From NCBI RefSeq assembly GCF_030867145.1, contig NC_134434.1, forward strand, positions 5,518,001 to 5,582,000: a stretch of DNA of 64,000 bases. The letters are read 5' to 3'. Within the stretch, counting starts at the first letter, position 1; each line of letters starts with the position of its first letter. The notes under the pieces were generated by a model, which was not told where the DNA came from, did not search any database, and saw only the letters and a list, made by a program, of their open reading frames with translations. Origin of the DNA: Opisthocomus hoazin (Eukaryota > Chordata > Aves > Opisthocomiformes > Opisthocomidae). Of this stretch, positions 33,293 to 45,500 are shown in pieces. A program made the position numbers and the translations under genes.

Positions 33293-35197
33293 TCATAGAT
33301 TTACCAGCCAGCTCTTCTTGTTCTCCTCGTCAGAGTCACTCATATCCCTGGAATCCGCAGCCAGGAGATGAGAATAATTAATTAGTTTCTGCTGTGGCAA
33401 TTTAGATTGGAGAGTTAAGAACAAGAGGAGCCACAGCACCAGGCACATGCAGCATGCCCTGTACAGAACTGCCAAGCCAAAGTGCTTCACGACAAACCCT
33501 CCTGCAAAACTGCCCAAGCTTGCTCCTCCACCGTAGAAGAGGCCCTGGAGAACAGCGTGCAGGGGCCTCTCCATGCCTGGAGTGGCTATGTCATCCACCG
33601 TCGTGGTAACCACCCACCACAAAGCACCGCTACTGAAGGCAGATAGTATCTGGATAAGGAGAACTGACCACACAGTCCACAAGAAGGAGTAGCACAGAAG
33701 CTGTACTGCCAGGAGGCTTAGACTGACTGCAACAATTTTGCTGCCCGAGAAAGTCCTCAGCAACTTCCCCTTGAAGAAATAAAGCAAAATTTCAGCAAGC
33801 AGCCCAACGGCCACGGAGAGCCCCATGTACAGCTCACTGCTACCTCGGTCCTGCATCTGCCAGAAGAGAAAGTTCTGCACCGCCGACCCAGCCGCACCGG
33901 TGAGGAAGATGGTGATGACGTACAGGATCGCTCGGCCATCGCTCCACAGCAGGGCCAGGGCTTTGGCGGTTTTGTTAACACGGTTGGTTTTCTTGGGAAT
34001 GTGGATGGGAAGAAAGACGCTGCCAAGCGACGAGAGCATTACCAGGAGAGCACAGACATAGAAGTGGACAGCGAGGCGGGCGACCGTGCTGCCGAGGAAG
34101 CAACTCAGTTGATCCACGAATGCGGCAATGCTGCAGGCACCTATAGATGCACCCAGGTAACTCCAAATCCACAGCCTGCCATACCTGTCAGTCGCGTCAA
34201 CGAAGTCGAGATATTCGTAGAGACCCTTATCCACCATCCACTCGAGAGAAGTAGCCAGCAGCTCCCAAAGCACAACAATGCTCAGTACCATAAGAAAAAT
34301 GTGATACTCTCTGTCCGGAAAGATGTTTCGCACTGCCTTGAAGCTGACATCTGGAGTGTCTTTCTGGTGGTCTGAAAGGTTTCCAGGCACGTAAGCATCT
34401 CCAACAGCAGGAAGAGTTGTTTTAAACACAGAGAGCTCGCTGCTCTCAGTAGAATAAAGGCTTTTTTCAGCATTATCAGCGAGATCTGTTGCAGCAGAAG
34501 CCAGACTGCTCGCTTCCTTCTCGAGTCCAGGCAAGCGAGCTCCGGAGGAAGCCGTCACTTCTGGTTCTTGCGTCTCCCGGTTAACCGCTTTCGCAGAAGC
34601 CGTCCAGCCGGAGGGACCGGCCAAGTAGCCGCTCGCCTTTGTATCGCCTCCAGCAACCCCTCTGCCTCCTTTCCCAAGCGTGTCCGTCAGCCCAAACGAT
34701 CCCTGGAAGGCCGCACTGCTCAGCGTCGGCTTTCTGCTCGCCATCAGAACGCCAGCCGTTGTTTTCACCCTTGCCTCTGCGTCGGTGACAACGCCCACGC
34801 TCGGACCCGGGTAGCTGCCCGTGGCCGGGCCTGGCGTGGCGGCGGCCCCTCGGTCACGCGGCTGCCGGCTGCCGTTACAGGCCGTGCTCCCCGGGGCCCC
34901 GCCGACGGGGGGGACGAGGGTGAGCAGCAGGCTGGCCCCGGCCGAGCCCAGCAAGCAGCTGGCAAGCAGCAGCCGCTGCTTCCTGCGGCCCCGGGGGCAG
35001 CGCGAGCAGAGCGGGACCCAGAGCGCTGTCACCATGTACCTGGCTCCGGCCGCCACCCCCACCAGCGGGGCCGACAGCCCCAGCTGCCGCAGGTACAGCG
35101 TCAGGAACGGGACCGCGCAGGCCCGGCCCGCGCCATGCAGCAGACGGAAAAAGGCGGACAGGGCCAAGGCCCGGCCGACGTCCCACTGCTCGCTCAT
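33293..35197 (-). CDS. MFSD6L: MFSD6L-like MFS transporter, array copy 5 (array end)
   Basis: Intact 634-aa copy, the last before single-copy DNA and the nearest to PIK3R6. It combines markers of two other copies: S65, K73/Q74, I307, G485 and R617 as in copy 3, and E319/D323 and I398 as in copy 2, with private K324. This mosaic points to gene conversion or unequal exchange within the array (inference from the variant pattern). ATG at 35195-35197. A candidate ATTAAA signal lies on the minus strand at 33123-33128. As the copy touching the old single-copy flank it is a candidate for the ancestral locus, but conversion prevents a firm statement. Confidence 0.9.
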   Translation of the reverse strand: MSEQWDVGRALALSAFFRLLHGAGRACAVPFLTLYLRQLGLSAPLVGVAAGARYMVTALWVPLCSRCPRGRRKQRLLLASCLLGSAGASLLLTLVPPVGGAPGSTACNGSRQPRDRGAAATPGPATGSYPGPSVGVVTDAEARVKTTAGVLMASRKPTLSSAAFQGSFGLTDTLGKGGRGVAGGDTKASGYLAGPSGWTASAKAVNRETQEPEVTASSGARLPGLEKEASSLASAATDLADNAEKSLYSTESSELSVFKTTLPAVGDAYVPGNLSDHQKDTPDVSFKAVRNIFPDREYHIFLMVLSIVVLWELLATSLEWMVDKGLYEYLDFVDATDRYGRLWIWSYLGASIGACSIAAFVDQLSCFLGSTVARLAVHFYVCALLVMLSSLGSVFLPIHIPKKTNRVNKTAKALALLWSDGRAILYVITIFLTGAAGSAVQNFLFWQMQDRGSSELYMGLSVAVGLLAEILLYFFKGKLLRTFSGSKIVAVSLSLLAVQLLCYSFLWTVWSVLLIQILSAFSSGALWWVVTTTVDDIATPGMERPLHAVLQGLFYGGGASLGSFAGGFVVKHFGLAVLYRACCMCLVLWLLLFLTLQSKLPQQKLINYSHLLAADSRDMSDSDEENKKSWLVNL

Positions 35198-35596
35198 GGC
35201 GCTACCGCGTGCTCCTCCCGCGGGTACCGGCCACGCAGCTCCGGGCCCCCCGCTCCCCAGGGCCGCGGTCACCGCACCCGCTCGGCCTGCGCCTCCGCCG
35301 CGCGTCCCGGCCCGCCCCGTTGCCAGGAGACGGCGGGCGGTGGGCGGGACAGCGCCTCCTGCCGGCCGAGAGGGGCAGCGCCGCGGCCCGCCTCGTTCCT
35401 GCCCCGCAGCGCCCCGCGCCCGGGGCTCCCCCGGCCCCGGGCACCCCCGGCCCCAGCTCCCCCCACCCAGGCACCCCTCGCTCCGGCTCACCTCGGCCCA
35501 GGCTCCCCCCGCTCTGGCTCCCCACGCTCCGGCTTTCCCTGGAGGGAATGAGATCGGCGGGCCGTGGGGAAGATCGAGGCCCAGGCCACCGGGGCG

Positions 35597-35843
35597 TGGG
35601 ATGTGCGTCTCCATGGACACGGGGTGTCCGTGGCTGCGGGGTGTCCGTGGACGCGGGATGTCCGTGGCCATGGGATGTTTGCGGTCATGGGAAGTCCATG
35701 GCCGCGGGTTCCTGTGGCTGCAGGATGTCCATGGCCATGGGATGTCCATGGTTGTGAGATGTCCATGTCCATGGGATGTCCATGTCCACGGGATGTCCAT
35801 GGTTGTGGGATGTCCGTGGTTGTGGGATGTCCGTGGCCATGGG
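35597..35843. repeat. 18-bp minisatellite, copy 5 allele
   Basis: About 13-14 motifs. It lacks the terminal gatgttcgtggccatggg motif present in copies 1, 3 and 4. Confidence 0.9.
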
Positions 35844-36823
35844 AAAGTGCTGGGCCAAGCACTGTCCCCGCTAAGGGCATGGGGTGCTTTGAAGTGGCAG
35901 ACTTTGAGGGGAACAGGCTGCAGGGACAGAGGGTCCGGCACAGAGGGTACTCCAGGGGCAGCCAGCGGGGGGGTTGTAGACTCTTGCTTCCGAGTTTCTG
36001 CAGTTCAGCCATTTCTGTCCGTCCCTTCGCAGAGGAGCTCTCTGGCCATGCCGTGTCTCTGCGTGACGCAGCGTGAAGGCCCCAGGTGGGGAGCAGAAGG
36101 CATCGGCCACAGGGGACCAAATGATGCTGATGTCTTTCTGTTACTGCTGGCTTACTTCCCACCCTCCTCCAGCCACACACAAACATCAAAAAACAACCAA
36201 ACTTACAGTTTCTGCAGGTTTGTTTGGTTTTTTTTATTGGCATTAAAAGGATTGCACCTTCTGACACAGGTCATCGCTGACACCTATACAAATAACTTAC
36301 AATCCATCCACATCATTTACAACTGTACAGAGCAAACTCCGGACACTGAGGACCACGCTCCAACCCAGCACGTGGTCTCCTGGCTTTGTAAGCATTTGCC
36401 TTGCGTGCCGGGATACCCGAACCCCCCGGTGAAGCCCCGAGGAGGCAGAGGTGTGAAGAGCTGCTGGTCACCCCTCAGACTCTGGGTTGCCCTGTGCAGC
36501 AGCTCACGGAGGAAAGCAGCTGGTGCAAGCAGGGTTTCCTGGCCTGTTTCTGAGCATCCTGTCTAACTTCAGCTACCTTCAGGGCCAAAAGGTTTGCTGG
36601 CACTGGTGGGCATCAACGATTTTTGACTTGTGAAGTGAAAAACAGTGCTGAAGAACCAAACGCTGTTGCTGAGATCTTGCAGCTTTGTGACTCCTGGGGG
36701 GGGACGACGTTAAGTCTCGGGGACTGTGCTTGTCTCAGCTGGGAGCAAGGGGCTATGTCTGCCAGCATTTCAAGGTAGCTTCCTTAGGAAATCGTCATGT
36801 TGCTGTTGCCCAGCATGATCTTT

Positions 36824-37190
36824 CACAGAATCACAGAATCCCAGCATGGCCGGGGTTGGAAGGGACCTCTATGGGTCACCCAGTCCAAGCCCCCTGATGA
36901 AGCAGGGTCACCCAGAGCAGGCTGCACAGCACCGCGTCCAGGCGGGGCTGGAATATCTCCAGAGAAGGAGACTCCACAACCTCCCTGGGCAGCCTGGGCC
37001 AGGGCTCCATCACCCTCAGAGGGAAGAAGTTCTTCCTCGGGTTCAGCTGGAACTTCCTCGGCTTCAGTTTGTGCCCGTTGCCCCTTGTCCTGTCGCTGGG
37101 CACCACTGGAAAGAGTCTGGCCCCATCCTCCTGACACCCACCCTGCAGATATTTATAGACATTTATTAGGTCCCCTCGCAGCCTTCTCTG
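36824..37190 (-). mobile_element. CR1 LINE fragment at the array end
   Basis: Shorter CR1 in the same orientation. It differs from the internal CR1s at roughly 15 or more sites in 350 bp plus a small indel, clearly more than the DNA just left of it differs between units. Probably the original right-flank CR1 of the locus. Confidence 0.8.
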
Positions 37191-39369
37191 CTGGTTTGGG
37201 ATTAAATATTTCTTGGGACCTGGAGGCTTTTTACACTGATAAATAACCCATCACCTGCCAACAGCTCTAGGGCTGCTGTGCCCCCAGTAGTGTATTTATT
37301 TCTGCCGTTGTTTTGGGCTGCGTGGTACATTTAAAGTGAGAGTGAATAAACCTTGAGCTTGGGTATAGGAAGCGAAAATGCCTCCTGTGCCAAGTGACAG
37401 CGCGGGACAAGAGCAGGAATACCACAGCCCTGTGCACGTTGGCAAAGAGAGGGACCAGGGAAGTCTGAGATTTGAACCCCTAAAGCCTTGTGCACGTGGC
37501 AAGAAGTGCAAAGCCAAATTCTATCGGGCCGAGCCAGCCCAGACAACCCAGAACCTCAGAGCCTTTCTGCGGAAGGGAAGCTCCTCCCCAGTGCCCCAAA
37601 CTGGGATACCAGCAGGTGGGCAGCTTGTTCCAGGTGTGGGGGATTAAACAGAAATGCCTTTCCAGAGGTGCAGCTCCCCAGGGCTGGGCGGATCTGGCAC
37701 AGGGGACAGGGGTGGATTTGTCCCCAGCCATCGGGGCCAACACAGGCGTTTGCCAGCGCCACTGCAGCTGGGTCAGCATCACCCTGTAGCACAGAGCCGG
37801 CTCCAGGGACTGCCCATCGGTGGCAGCCAGGCGTGACTGGGAATAGTTTCTATGCACGTATACAAACCTAAAGGACACTTTCTTTAGGCTGCTTGACCCA
37901 AGCAAGAACCTCTGAGTGAAGGCAACCCAGGTAATGGGTTATCCGGGAACTGAGAGAATAAAATAATGATAGTGTCACAGAAGGAATGCCCCCAAATCCC
38001 CTCCAATGTGAATTTAGGGAAGACTCCCTGGAAACACCCCAGAAACCACAGATTGCATTCAGAAAGTCAACAAACACGCACCATGTTTCTTCCGTTATTT
38101 CAGTCAGTCACAAACTGGTACAAAGACAGGGTCCTCCTACGCAACCATCCTTAACCCCGGGTGAGTCTGAGCCTGGGTGGAAGCAGGAGCTGTGCTGTCG
38201 CGGCTCAGCCTGGCCCACCGGTGAACCAGGGGAGGGTTTCTACACTGTGGTAGTAGCACAGGAAAGGAATGGAGAAGCCTTGCAAGCATCCTGCCCATCC
38301 ATCAGCCCCAGGATCCCTGCTCCGTTCTTCCACATCTCTTACCCGCACAGCAGACACAGGCCAAACCACGACTGCAAGGCAGGCTGGGACGCAGAGGTAT
38401 TGCTGGCTGACCTCGTGGAGGAGCTCCACTGCTGCTGGGGTTGGAGGTTGTTGTTCCCGGGATGTGCGGCTGGAGGAACGCATCCGGCACTCGTGAGGCT
38501 TCAGGCCAGATGTGGAGAGGTTGCATGGTGAAGCAACAGTGAAATCCCAGCTGGGCTCAAAGGTACAGCTCAGATGCCAAAGAGCTGTTGTGCAGTCTCC
38601 GTTGTCTGCCCAAAAGAAGGTTTCTTCTTCAAGCAGATCTATACCCTTCACAGCCAAGCACATCCCACGGCGCTTCCTAGGCAGCCTGAGCTGGTCTTGC
38701 CCTGTTCATGGCTGCCAAATATTGCACTGGATTTCCCAGGTCCCTGTTTCACACCATTCCTCGTTGCCCTGTGTGGCCCCTTTGAAACAGCAGCAGGTTT
38801 TCCACTGACTTCCACAGAAGCTTCATGAAACACACTTGCTCTCCCAGCTGTGGTCAGGCTTACAATGAGGTTTCCTAAACCAGTCAGGGGAGTAATTGCT
38901 CGTTTTCCCACATATATCACCCTGTGCCAGAATGAAGAATTTGCTGTGCAGAACCCCGCACAACAGGCCCCGATCCCCTGCCAGGCCATCAGACACCACC
39001 ATAATAAACATTATCGATTGCAACTGCTCTGTGATCCACAAGCACAGCAAGCACCATCATCTCAGCTGTGTTTTCCCCAGCCTTCCTGAAAGAAAGAAGC
39101 TCAAAGCTTTTCCCTGACTTGTGCAAAATGTTAAAATTCAGTTCTGCAGCGACGCTCTGCCCCTCGGCAGGGGGGCGTTAGCTGTGGTCATCACTCCTTC
39201 AGCAGGGCACGGCTGTCCTCCCTGAGCCCTATCCACCTCTGCTATTGCTGCTTTTTACATCATTACCGTTGTAATAGCACGGTTGGTGGCTTTTAGCGTG
39301 TTTTCTTTTTCCACCTCCTCTGTGATGACCCAATGTCACATCTCTTACACCAGCTTTTTCTCATTTTCT
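37191..39369. other. Intergenic DNA / PIK3R6 3' flank
   Basis: Single-copy DNA between the array end and the PIK3R6 stop. It probably includes the PIK3R6 3' UTR. No AATAAA lies close downstream of the stop on the minus strand; one complement (TTTATT) occurs near 37,294. I recognise no other gene. Confidence 0.5.
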
Positions 39370-39526
39370 TCACTGGATGATGCCTGCAAACGTGTTGATA
39401 GGCAGCAGCAGAGACTTGGGCATGTATTTCACAAGCCCCACATCTTCTGTTTCATTCAGGTTGAACTTCACTGTCCTTGTCTTTTGCAAGCAGTAGCTGG
39501 GCTCCAGGCAAGGAGACACTTCCACA
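39370..39526 (-). CDS. PIK3R6: PIK3R6 coding exon 19 (stop)
   Basis: Residues 703-754, VEVSPCLEPSYC through LLLPINTFAGIIQ, TGA at 39370-39372; acceptor CTTGCAG. The end motif fixes the C-terminus. Confidence 0.95.
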
Positions 39527-42500
39527 CTGCAAGAGCAGAAGAACATAGTTATTGCATGTGCAAATCTGCCCTTGAGGGCCAGAGTCTGATCTCAGGTGTC
39601 TCCACTGACTGCTGAGGAAGGCCTGTCGTATTGAGATGTACAGCTGCTTTTATGCTTTTTCAGCTGGGTTTGGCTGGAAAGATGAGCTGATGTGTATTAG
39701 TGTTTGACCAGAAAAACAGTGTCCTTAGCCTGGCTCGGTTCGATTCTCAGAAATTCACATTTTGTGTATGTTCCACGTGGCCCATGGACCATGAACCACC
39801 TGGTCTGTCTGCTTCTAATGCATCATATCTCACTGCAACTACTATAGGCACATTGGTCCCTGCTGTTTTCACAGGGCTCAAGTCTCTCCCCCTACCTCAC
39901 ATGCTTCAGATAGCCTGGTGAGGAATACAGCCCCTGGAGACAGCATCAGCTGCACAATATAATTAAGGAAATCTAAGATCTGTTTGTCCCTGGAGGTGCC
40001 TATCCTACTACTATCTTAATGACAGCACCTTACATAAAATGGAAGAAGCATTTTGTTTCTCACACCATCACCCAAAAACACAAAGGTAGGAGGGCACCAC
40101 TCTGTCCTGCCTTCCCTGGAGAAGCAATATATTTGCCTGTGGGTCTTTTGTCACGTATGAGGATTGGGACTAGGACTCCCTGGGAAACAGCTCTGCCAGC
40201 TTGGGAGCCCTTCGAGGGAGGGATGCAAGGTAACTGGCAAGAAGCGCAGAGCCTGGCACGCATGGCATTCTCACCTGATCACGTTCCTGTAGGCTCTTCT
40301 GCTGTCCTTGTCCAGACACACCACGAAGGGCCTCTGCTCTGAGCTCCTGATTTTGATGTTGCGTGTTTTCAATCTGTTTGCCACAGCCTGGATTGAGAGA
40401 GGAAGAAGAGACCAGTGAGTGTCTCACTTCCCTTCCCTTGGCTGCACGGTGATGGGTGGTGTGAGCATACTGGGTATGAAAGGCACAAAAGATGACATTT
40501 CTCTTTTTTTTCTAACCTCAGATGTGACACAAGATGACTTCTTTAAGGAGGCAATTGTCTTTCTTGTCCTCTTTCTGTAATCACAGCCTGGTCCTATTTT
40601 GTGAGGACAAACTTTCCAAATTGGCAATTTTTGCAGAGCTTGCAAGGTTTAGGACATCTGATGTGTGGCATGGTCTGCTCTCCAGGGCTGTGGTGTGCCT
40701 TGATGGGCAGTGTGGGCTGCAGTACCCTGGTGTTTCCAAAAGCCAGGTGAAAATCAGCAAAAGCGTGCCGGCTACCTGAAACTGCCAGCTGAGAGACCGG
40801 AGGCTCCAGGGCCCAAGTGACCGAGGCACAATCATATTGAATGCTACCCCAACTGCAGTGACACATTCCCATGGGGCAGCATGTCCTCTGGAGCCTGCTT
40901 GAACTCTCATATAAAACAAAAAGGACAGGAGTTCAAGTTTTCAGTTCCATCTCTAGCATATCCATCTTTCTGAGTTGGTAATGAGATTTATTGAAGTTCC
41001 TGCTTCTTGTTTACGCTGTGTTAAAATATTTCTCCAATGGCCTCTATTCTCGTGAGCTCCGTCGGTGTTAACACATGAGGTCTGGGCAGGGCACTGCAGC
41101 TGGAAGAGTGGAGGTAATGGAGCTGATCACAAAACTACAGACCCTCTCCTGTACCCAGGTGGAGCCACGATGACCGGGGCTACGCTTTATTTCTCCACAT
41201 TGTCCCTCAGGTCACGGAATAACCGTGGCAGCTCAGTCTTTCAGGGTCTCCTGAGACAGGATTCAGTGTAGCATTTACGAGCAGTGATAGCATCTCGGGC
41301 TTTGACTCAAAAATCTAGACTTTTCCATGGAATCAAATTGCAAAACACCCTTTGAGCAGGGTGGCCCCAAAGCCTCCTCCTCCCCACAGAGTGTTTCCCC
41401 CTTCACTGTTGTTGTAAGGGATTTCCATGGGTTGGACGACCATGAGCATCACAGGTACTTACTGAGAACGACCGTCCCGACAAGTTGTTGATCCTAACGA
41501 TTTCAGTGATGTTCACATTCAGACACACCAGGTCTGCAACAGAAGCAGCATGTTAGCCTTAGACCATGGCACGATCTCAACTCAGCTTTGAGTGGGGCTG
41601 GTGGCGGATCCAACATTTAGGTGCACTACCAGAGCTCCATGGGATACATAGGACAGAACAAAAGGAGGACCCCAGCAAGCTCCGTGGGCTAGGGGCTTGC
41701 GTGGGATCACGCTCAGGGTGGAAAGCTCAGAGGCTATGCAAAGGGCAAGGTGAAAGAGGAAGGCTGCAGCAAGAGGAAGATGCTGCTAAGCCTAGATTAT
41801 GGTTGTGCTGAACCCTGTGTTACAGGGAGCCCCAGTCACTTCATTCATGAGAAAACACACAACCACAGACTGTGGTGACACCAACATATGCACGTCACTG
41901 ATTCAACCCCCACAGCCCAGGCACAATTTGCACTAACTACCACAGTCAGATTTACTCTATCGAGCACCAGAAAACTCAGCAAACCCTCTTCACGTGGTTC
42001 CAAGCAGGAAGAACACACCTTCAGCCTCATCGGCAGGGATGGCTTTCATCACCAGACCTGTGGAGCGCAGGGATGTAGCCAGCTCCTTCGCTCGGTCGCT
42101 CACCACAACCTGCAGGAAAGGCTCTGTTAGTTCACCATGGCAGAGAGGGTAGACATGGAGAGGTCTGGGGGCAGTTTTTCACGAATGCAAGGTTAGCTAA
42201 CAGGCTTTGAAAGTTCACCACGACCTCTCTGTCCTCTCCTGTAGTGTAATTCCAGAAGAAAGTAGCAGGGCCATAGCACTCCTTTTAGGAGATTGGTGCC
42301 ATGCTGGGGATCCCGGTGAGCAGAGACATTCTGGGCTGCCAAGAGCCCCACTTACCTTTCTGTAGGTTACTGTCAGGTCTATGCCAGGGCCATCCAGAGT
42401 TGTTTTCTTCTTGGTCATGTTTAAATCTGCAAGGAGGGAACCATGTAGGATTGAGGTTTCACTCATCCCACATGTCTGTGGTCAGCAGAGAGAGGTCCTC

Positions 42501-45500
42501 CCATGGGATGAGCCACCCCATCCATCACACAGCAGTTGTCTTCTACGGGAGCTGAGGCTCTGTGCACTCAACAGATCCAGTGAGATGGACTCATCTGAGG
42601 CTCTGTCCCCACCCACAAACATCTATTGGATCAGGCACCAGGGTGCACTGATGGAATGGCTGGATATGACCTCTGTAATGGTTCAGCCTTCAAGCACCCT
42701 TGTCCCATCACTGGAAACTCAAGGAAGCTGTATTTCTAATAGGCATCTGGCAAAGCGGAAGGCTGTAAGGCCCAGCTTGTTTCTTCAACAAAAATATGGT
42801 GCTGGTCCAACTTCAGGGGGTCCTGGAGCCAACCAAAGGCACAGTCTGCAACACCTGGTTGAGACCAGGAACCAGAGACCACAAGGTCTCTCATTCAGCC
42901 TCATGTCATGCGCCTGAGAGGGAGATGGAGGTGTTTAGGGAAGCCTGCTGCTTGTCAGGGAACACAGGATATTGCTCCATGGTGTGGCTTTGACTGCTGC
43001 AGGCTGAGGGACAGGGCGAGTGGGAACTGGGCAAGGCAGGATCCCCACCCAGGATGGCAACCCTGCTGCAGCCCTCAGCTTGAGGGGATGCATGCACCTT
43101 TGTGGGCGATGCTCTCCTGCATCTCTGTGCGCAGCTCCGTGAGGAACACGTCCTCAGCCGGCTCCTGCGCCGGGTCATTGAAGAAAATCTGGAAGAGAGG
43201 AAAATCTTCATGAACAGCTCCTTCTCAGTCACCCTATGGCATCACACTGGTCTTGTGACATCAAAAGGTTCTCCAGAGCCCCCAGGTGTGACATCGTCAA
43301 AGAAAATCTATGACATCATTGTGGCAGCCAGAGGGCCCATGGGATGGAGAGACCTGCTCTTGCTCTTCATTCTGAAGCCCAGGAGCATAGCAGGCCTTGC
43401 CAGGTGGACCTGGCCAGCAGAGCCACGGGCAATGTCCCCTGCCACTGGGTGTCACTGCGCATTCACAGATGGGTCTGTGCCCAGCCATCCACCCACAGGC
43501 AGCCCAGGTCAAAGGGAGCAGCTTCCCTGGCCTGGCTGCAGACCCCAGCTTTGCTTCAAGGCACAGAATTTCTACCTGATACACCTAAATCAACTGGCTA
43601 CTTCAGATCTATTAATTGTTTTCTTTTCATGGGGTTGTTTTGAGAAAAATGTGAAGATAAGGTCCTAGAGAACCTCTCCTAGCCACTCCTAGCCCTACAT
43701 CCCACTCCTGTGGCACTTGACCCTCACTTCCAGCAAAACTCTCTGCACCCAAAGAGGAACAGCATGGTATTAACCAAAAAAGCGAAACAGGCTTAGTGTT
43801 TCCAGATGAAGCAGCATCACACCCTGTGTGACAACAGGGTAGGTTAGGTGCCTTTATCTGAAAACCACATCTGGAGTCAGTTCCTCTTCCTCTGCTTTAG
43901 TCACCCACTCTCTTGCTTGCTTTTGACTTTTGTCTTGGAGGAGAAATGAGTGGAATAAAAATGCACCGAAAACCAAAAATCCCCAGCCACGCAAGCTGAG
44001 GACCAAGTGCTCCAAGTGTTTACATGTTACTAGTTCAAGTCCTGGTGATGCTCTACCAGTAATTACCAAAGCTCTTCCAGCTCTTTACAAGCCACAGGCC
44101 AGTTTGCTCGTGTGATGGCTGCTCCTTTGCTGCAATAGGTTACCACACTGGCTACGAGTAGATTAAATGGAGATATGGGCATCAGTGCCACCCTGAGCTG
44201 TGAAAGGGGAAAACTGCCAGAGGAGCTGAAGGGGGGTTGATGTTACGTGACCGAATACAGTAGTTCTTTGCTCTCATATCAAATGGCAGGTCTCACTCTG
44301 ATACCATTTCAGAGAAAAGCTGGTAGGAAATAAATAGAACGGTGTTTCAGGAAGCCCTGCAAAGTCCCTGCAAGATACAGGAAGGCTTTGGCAAAGCCAC
44401 TCAGAAAAGTCCTGTTTGCTCACAGCGTCTAAAGCAGCAGGAGGTGCTAACACTCCTGAGCAGACCTGAATTCAGTGGAGCAGAGAATCTGTGTCCTTAC
44501 GGGGTAATTTCAAGGCTCAGTTTGCTGCCTGGTGTGATCCTGAAATAGCCTTCCTGGGATCATTAACTCTGGCTGAGCTGTGCTTCATGGCGTCCCTAGA
44601 TCCAGGCGCATGGCAAGGAGGGGACAGGCTGAGGAGCACAGAGACCCAAGCTCCAATCTGCTGAAAGCCCCCAGACCCTGTTGCCCCTGCTCAGTTCTGC
44701 CAGCAGTGGGGCTCTGCAAGCCCTTGCAGGGCCACAGGAAGGCACAAGAGATGAGGCACCCACCTTCACGGCGTAGACCTGGAAGCAGACGGGCTGGATG
44801 CCCATGCGAACGTAGTAAGCGATCACATCAGTGATGAACAGATCAGTCACAAGATGTTTGCTCGGAGAAGAAGGCTGGGGAGGCAAAATCACATTCTGGA
44901 TCAGCCACAGTTACTTCTCAAAAACACTGCCACAAACCCTCACGCCTTGCTAGATAAATAATGAGCAATGAGCTGTCGCCCAGTTCTGCCATAACTACTC
45001 AAAACAAATGGGAGAAGCAAAGGCTTGCGCCCACCTACCAGCCTTTTTTGTAGGCTATCGATGGTGGCTCAAACTGTCAGGAAATGAGAGCTGGGGCTAT
45101 TTCAGCAAATGCCTCACTGACATTTTCTTTCTTGAAATCTGCCATTTCCTGTGCGCTGGCCAAAAAAACCCATCGCAGCAAATGGGTCTTGTGGTCTGGG
45201 GCAGCGTCAGTCGCCTTCCCGGCTGCTGGGCCCTGGGGCAGATTTTTGGAAAGAAAGCCTCTGTCTGGGGCACGGAGGAGCCCTGCGGGGCAGGAGCTCG
45301 TCCTCAGGTACAGCAGATGTGTTTGGGAAACTGGGCCAGGCTGGGGAGGTGGGAAGGTTTCCCTCGTACCATGGTGGCCAGCTTGGGAATCACGTGGCAC
45401 AGCGTGTTGATGTTGCTCTCGTACCACGGGTCGGCTCTGCTCAGGTACCCGGCCACCTCGCAGAGCTCCTCTTGGCTGGTGGCAGCGTGGTCCTGCGGCA

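Larger units (their letters stand above)
31149..37190 (-). repeat. Tandem MFSD6L unit 5, right array end
   Basis: Last unit. Similarity to the other units stops inside a CR1 that is shorter and more diverged than the internal ones. Unique DNA leading to PIK3R6 begins at about 37,190. Confidence 0.85.
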
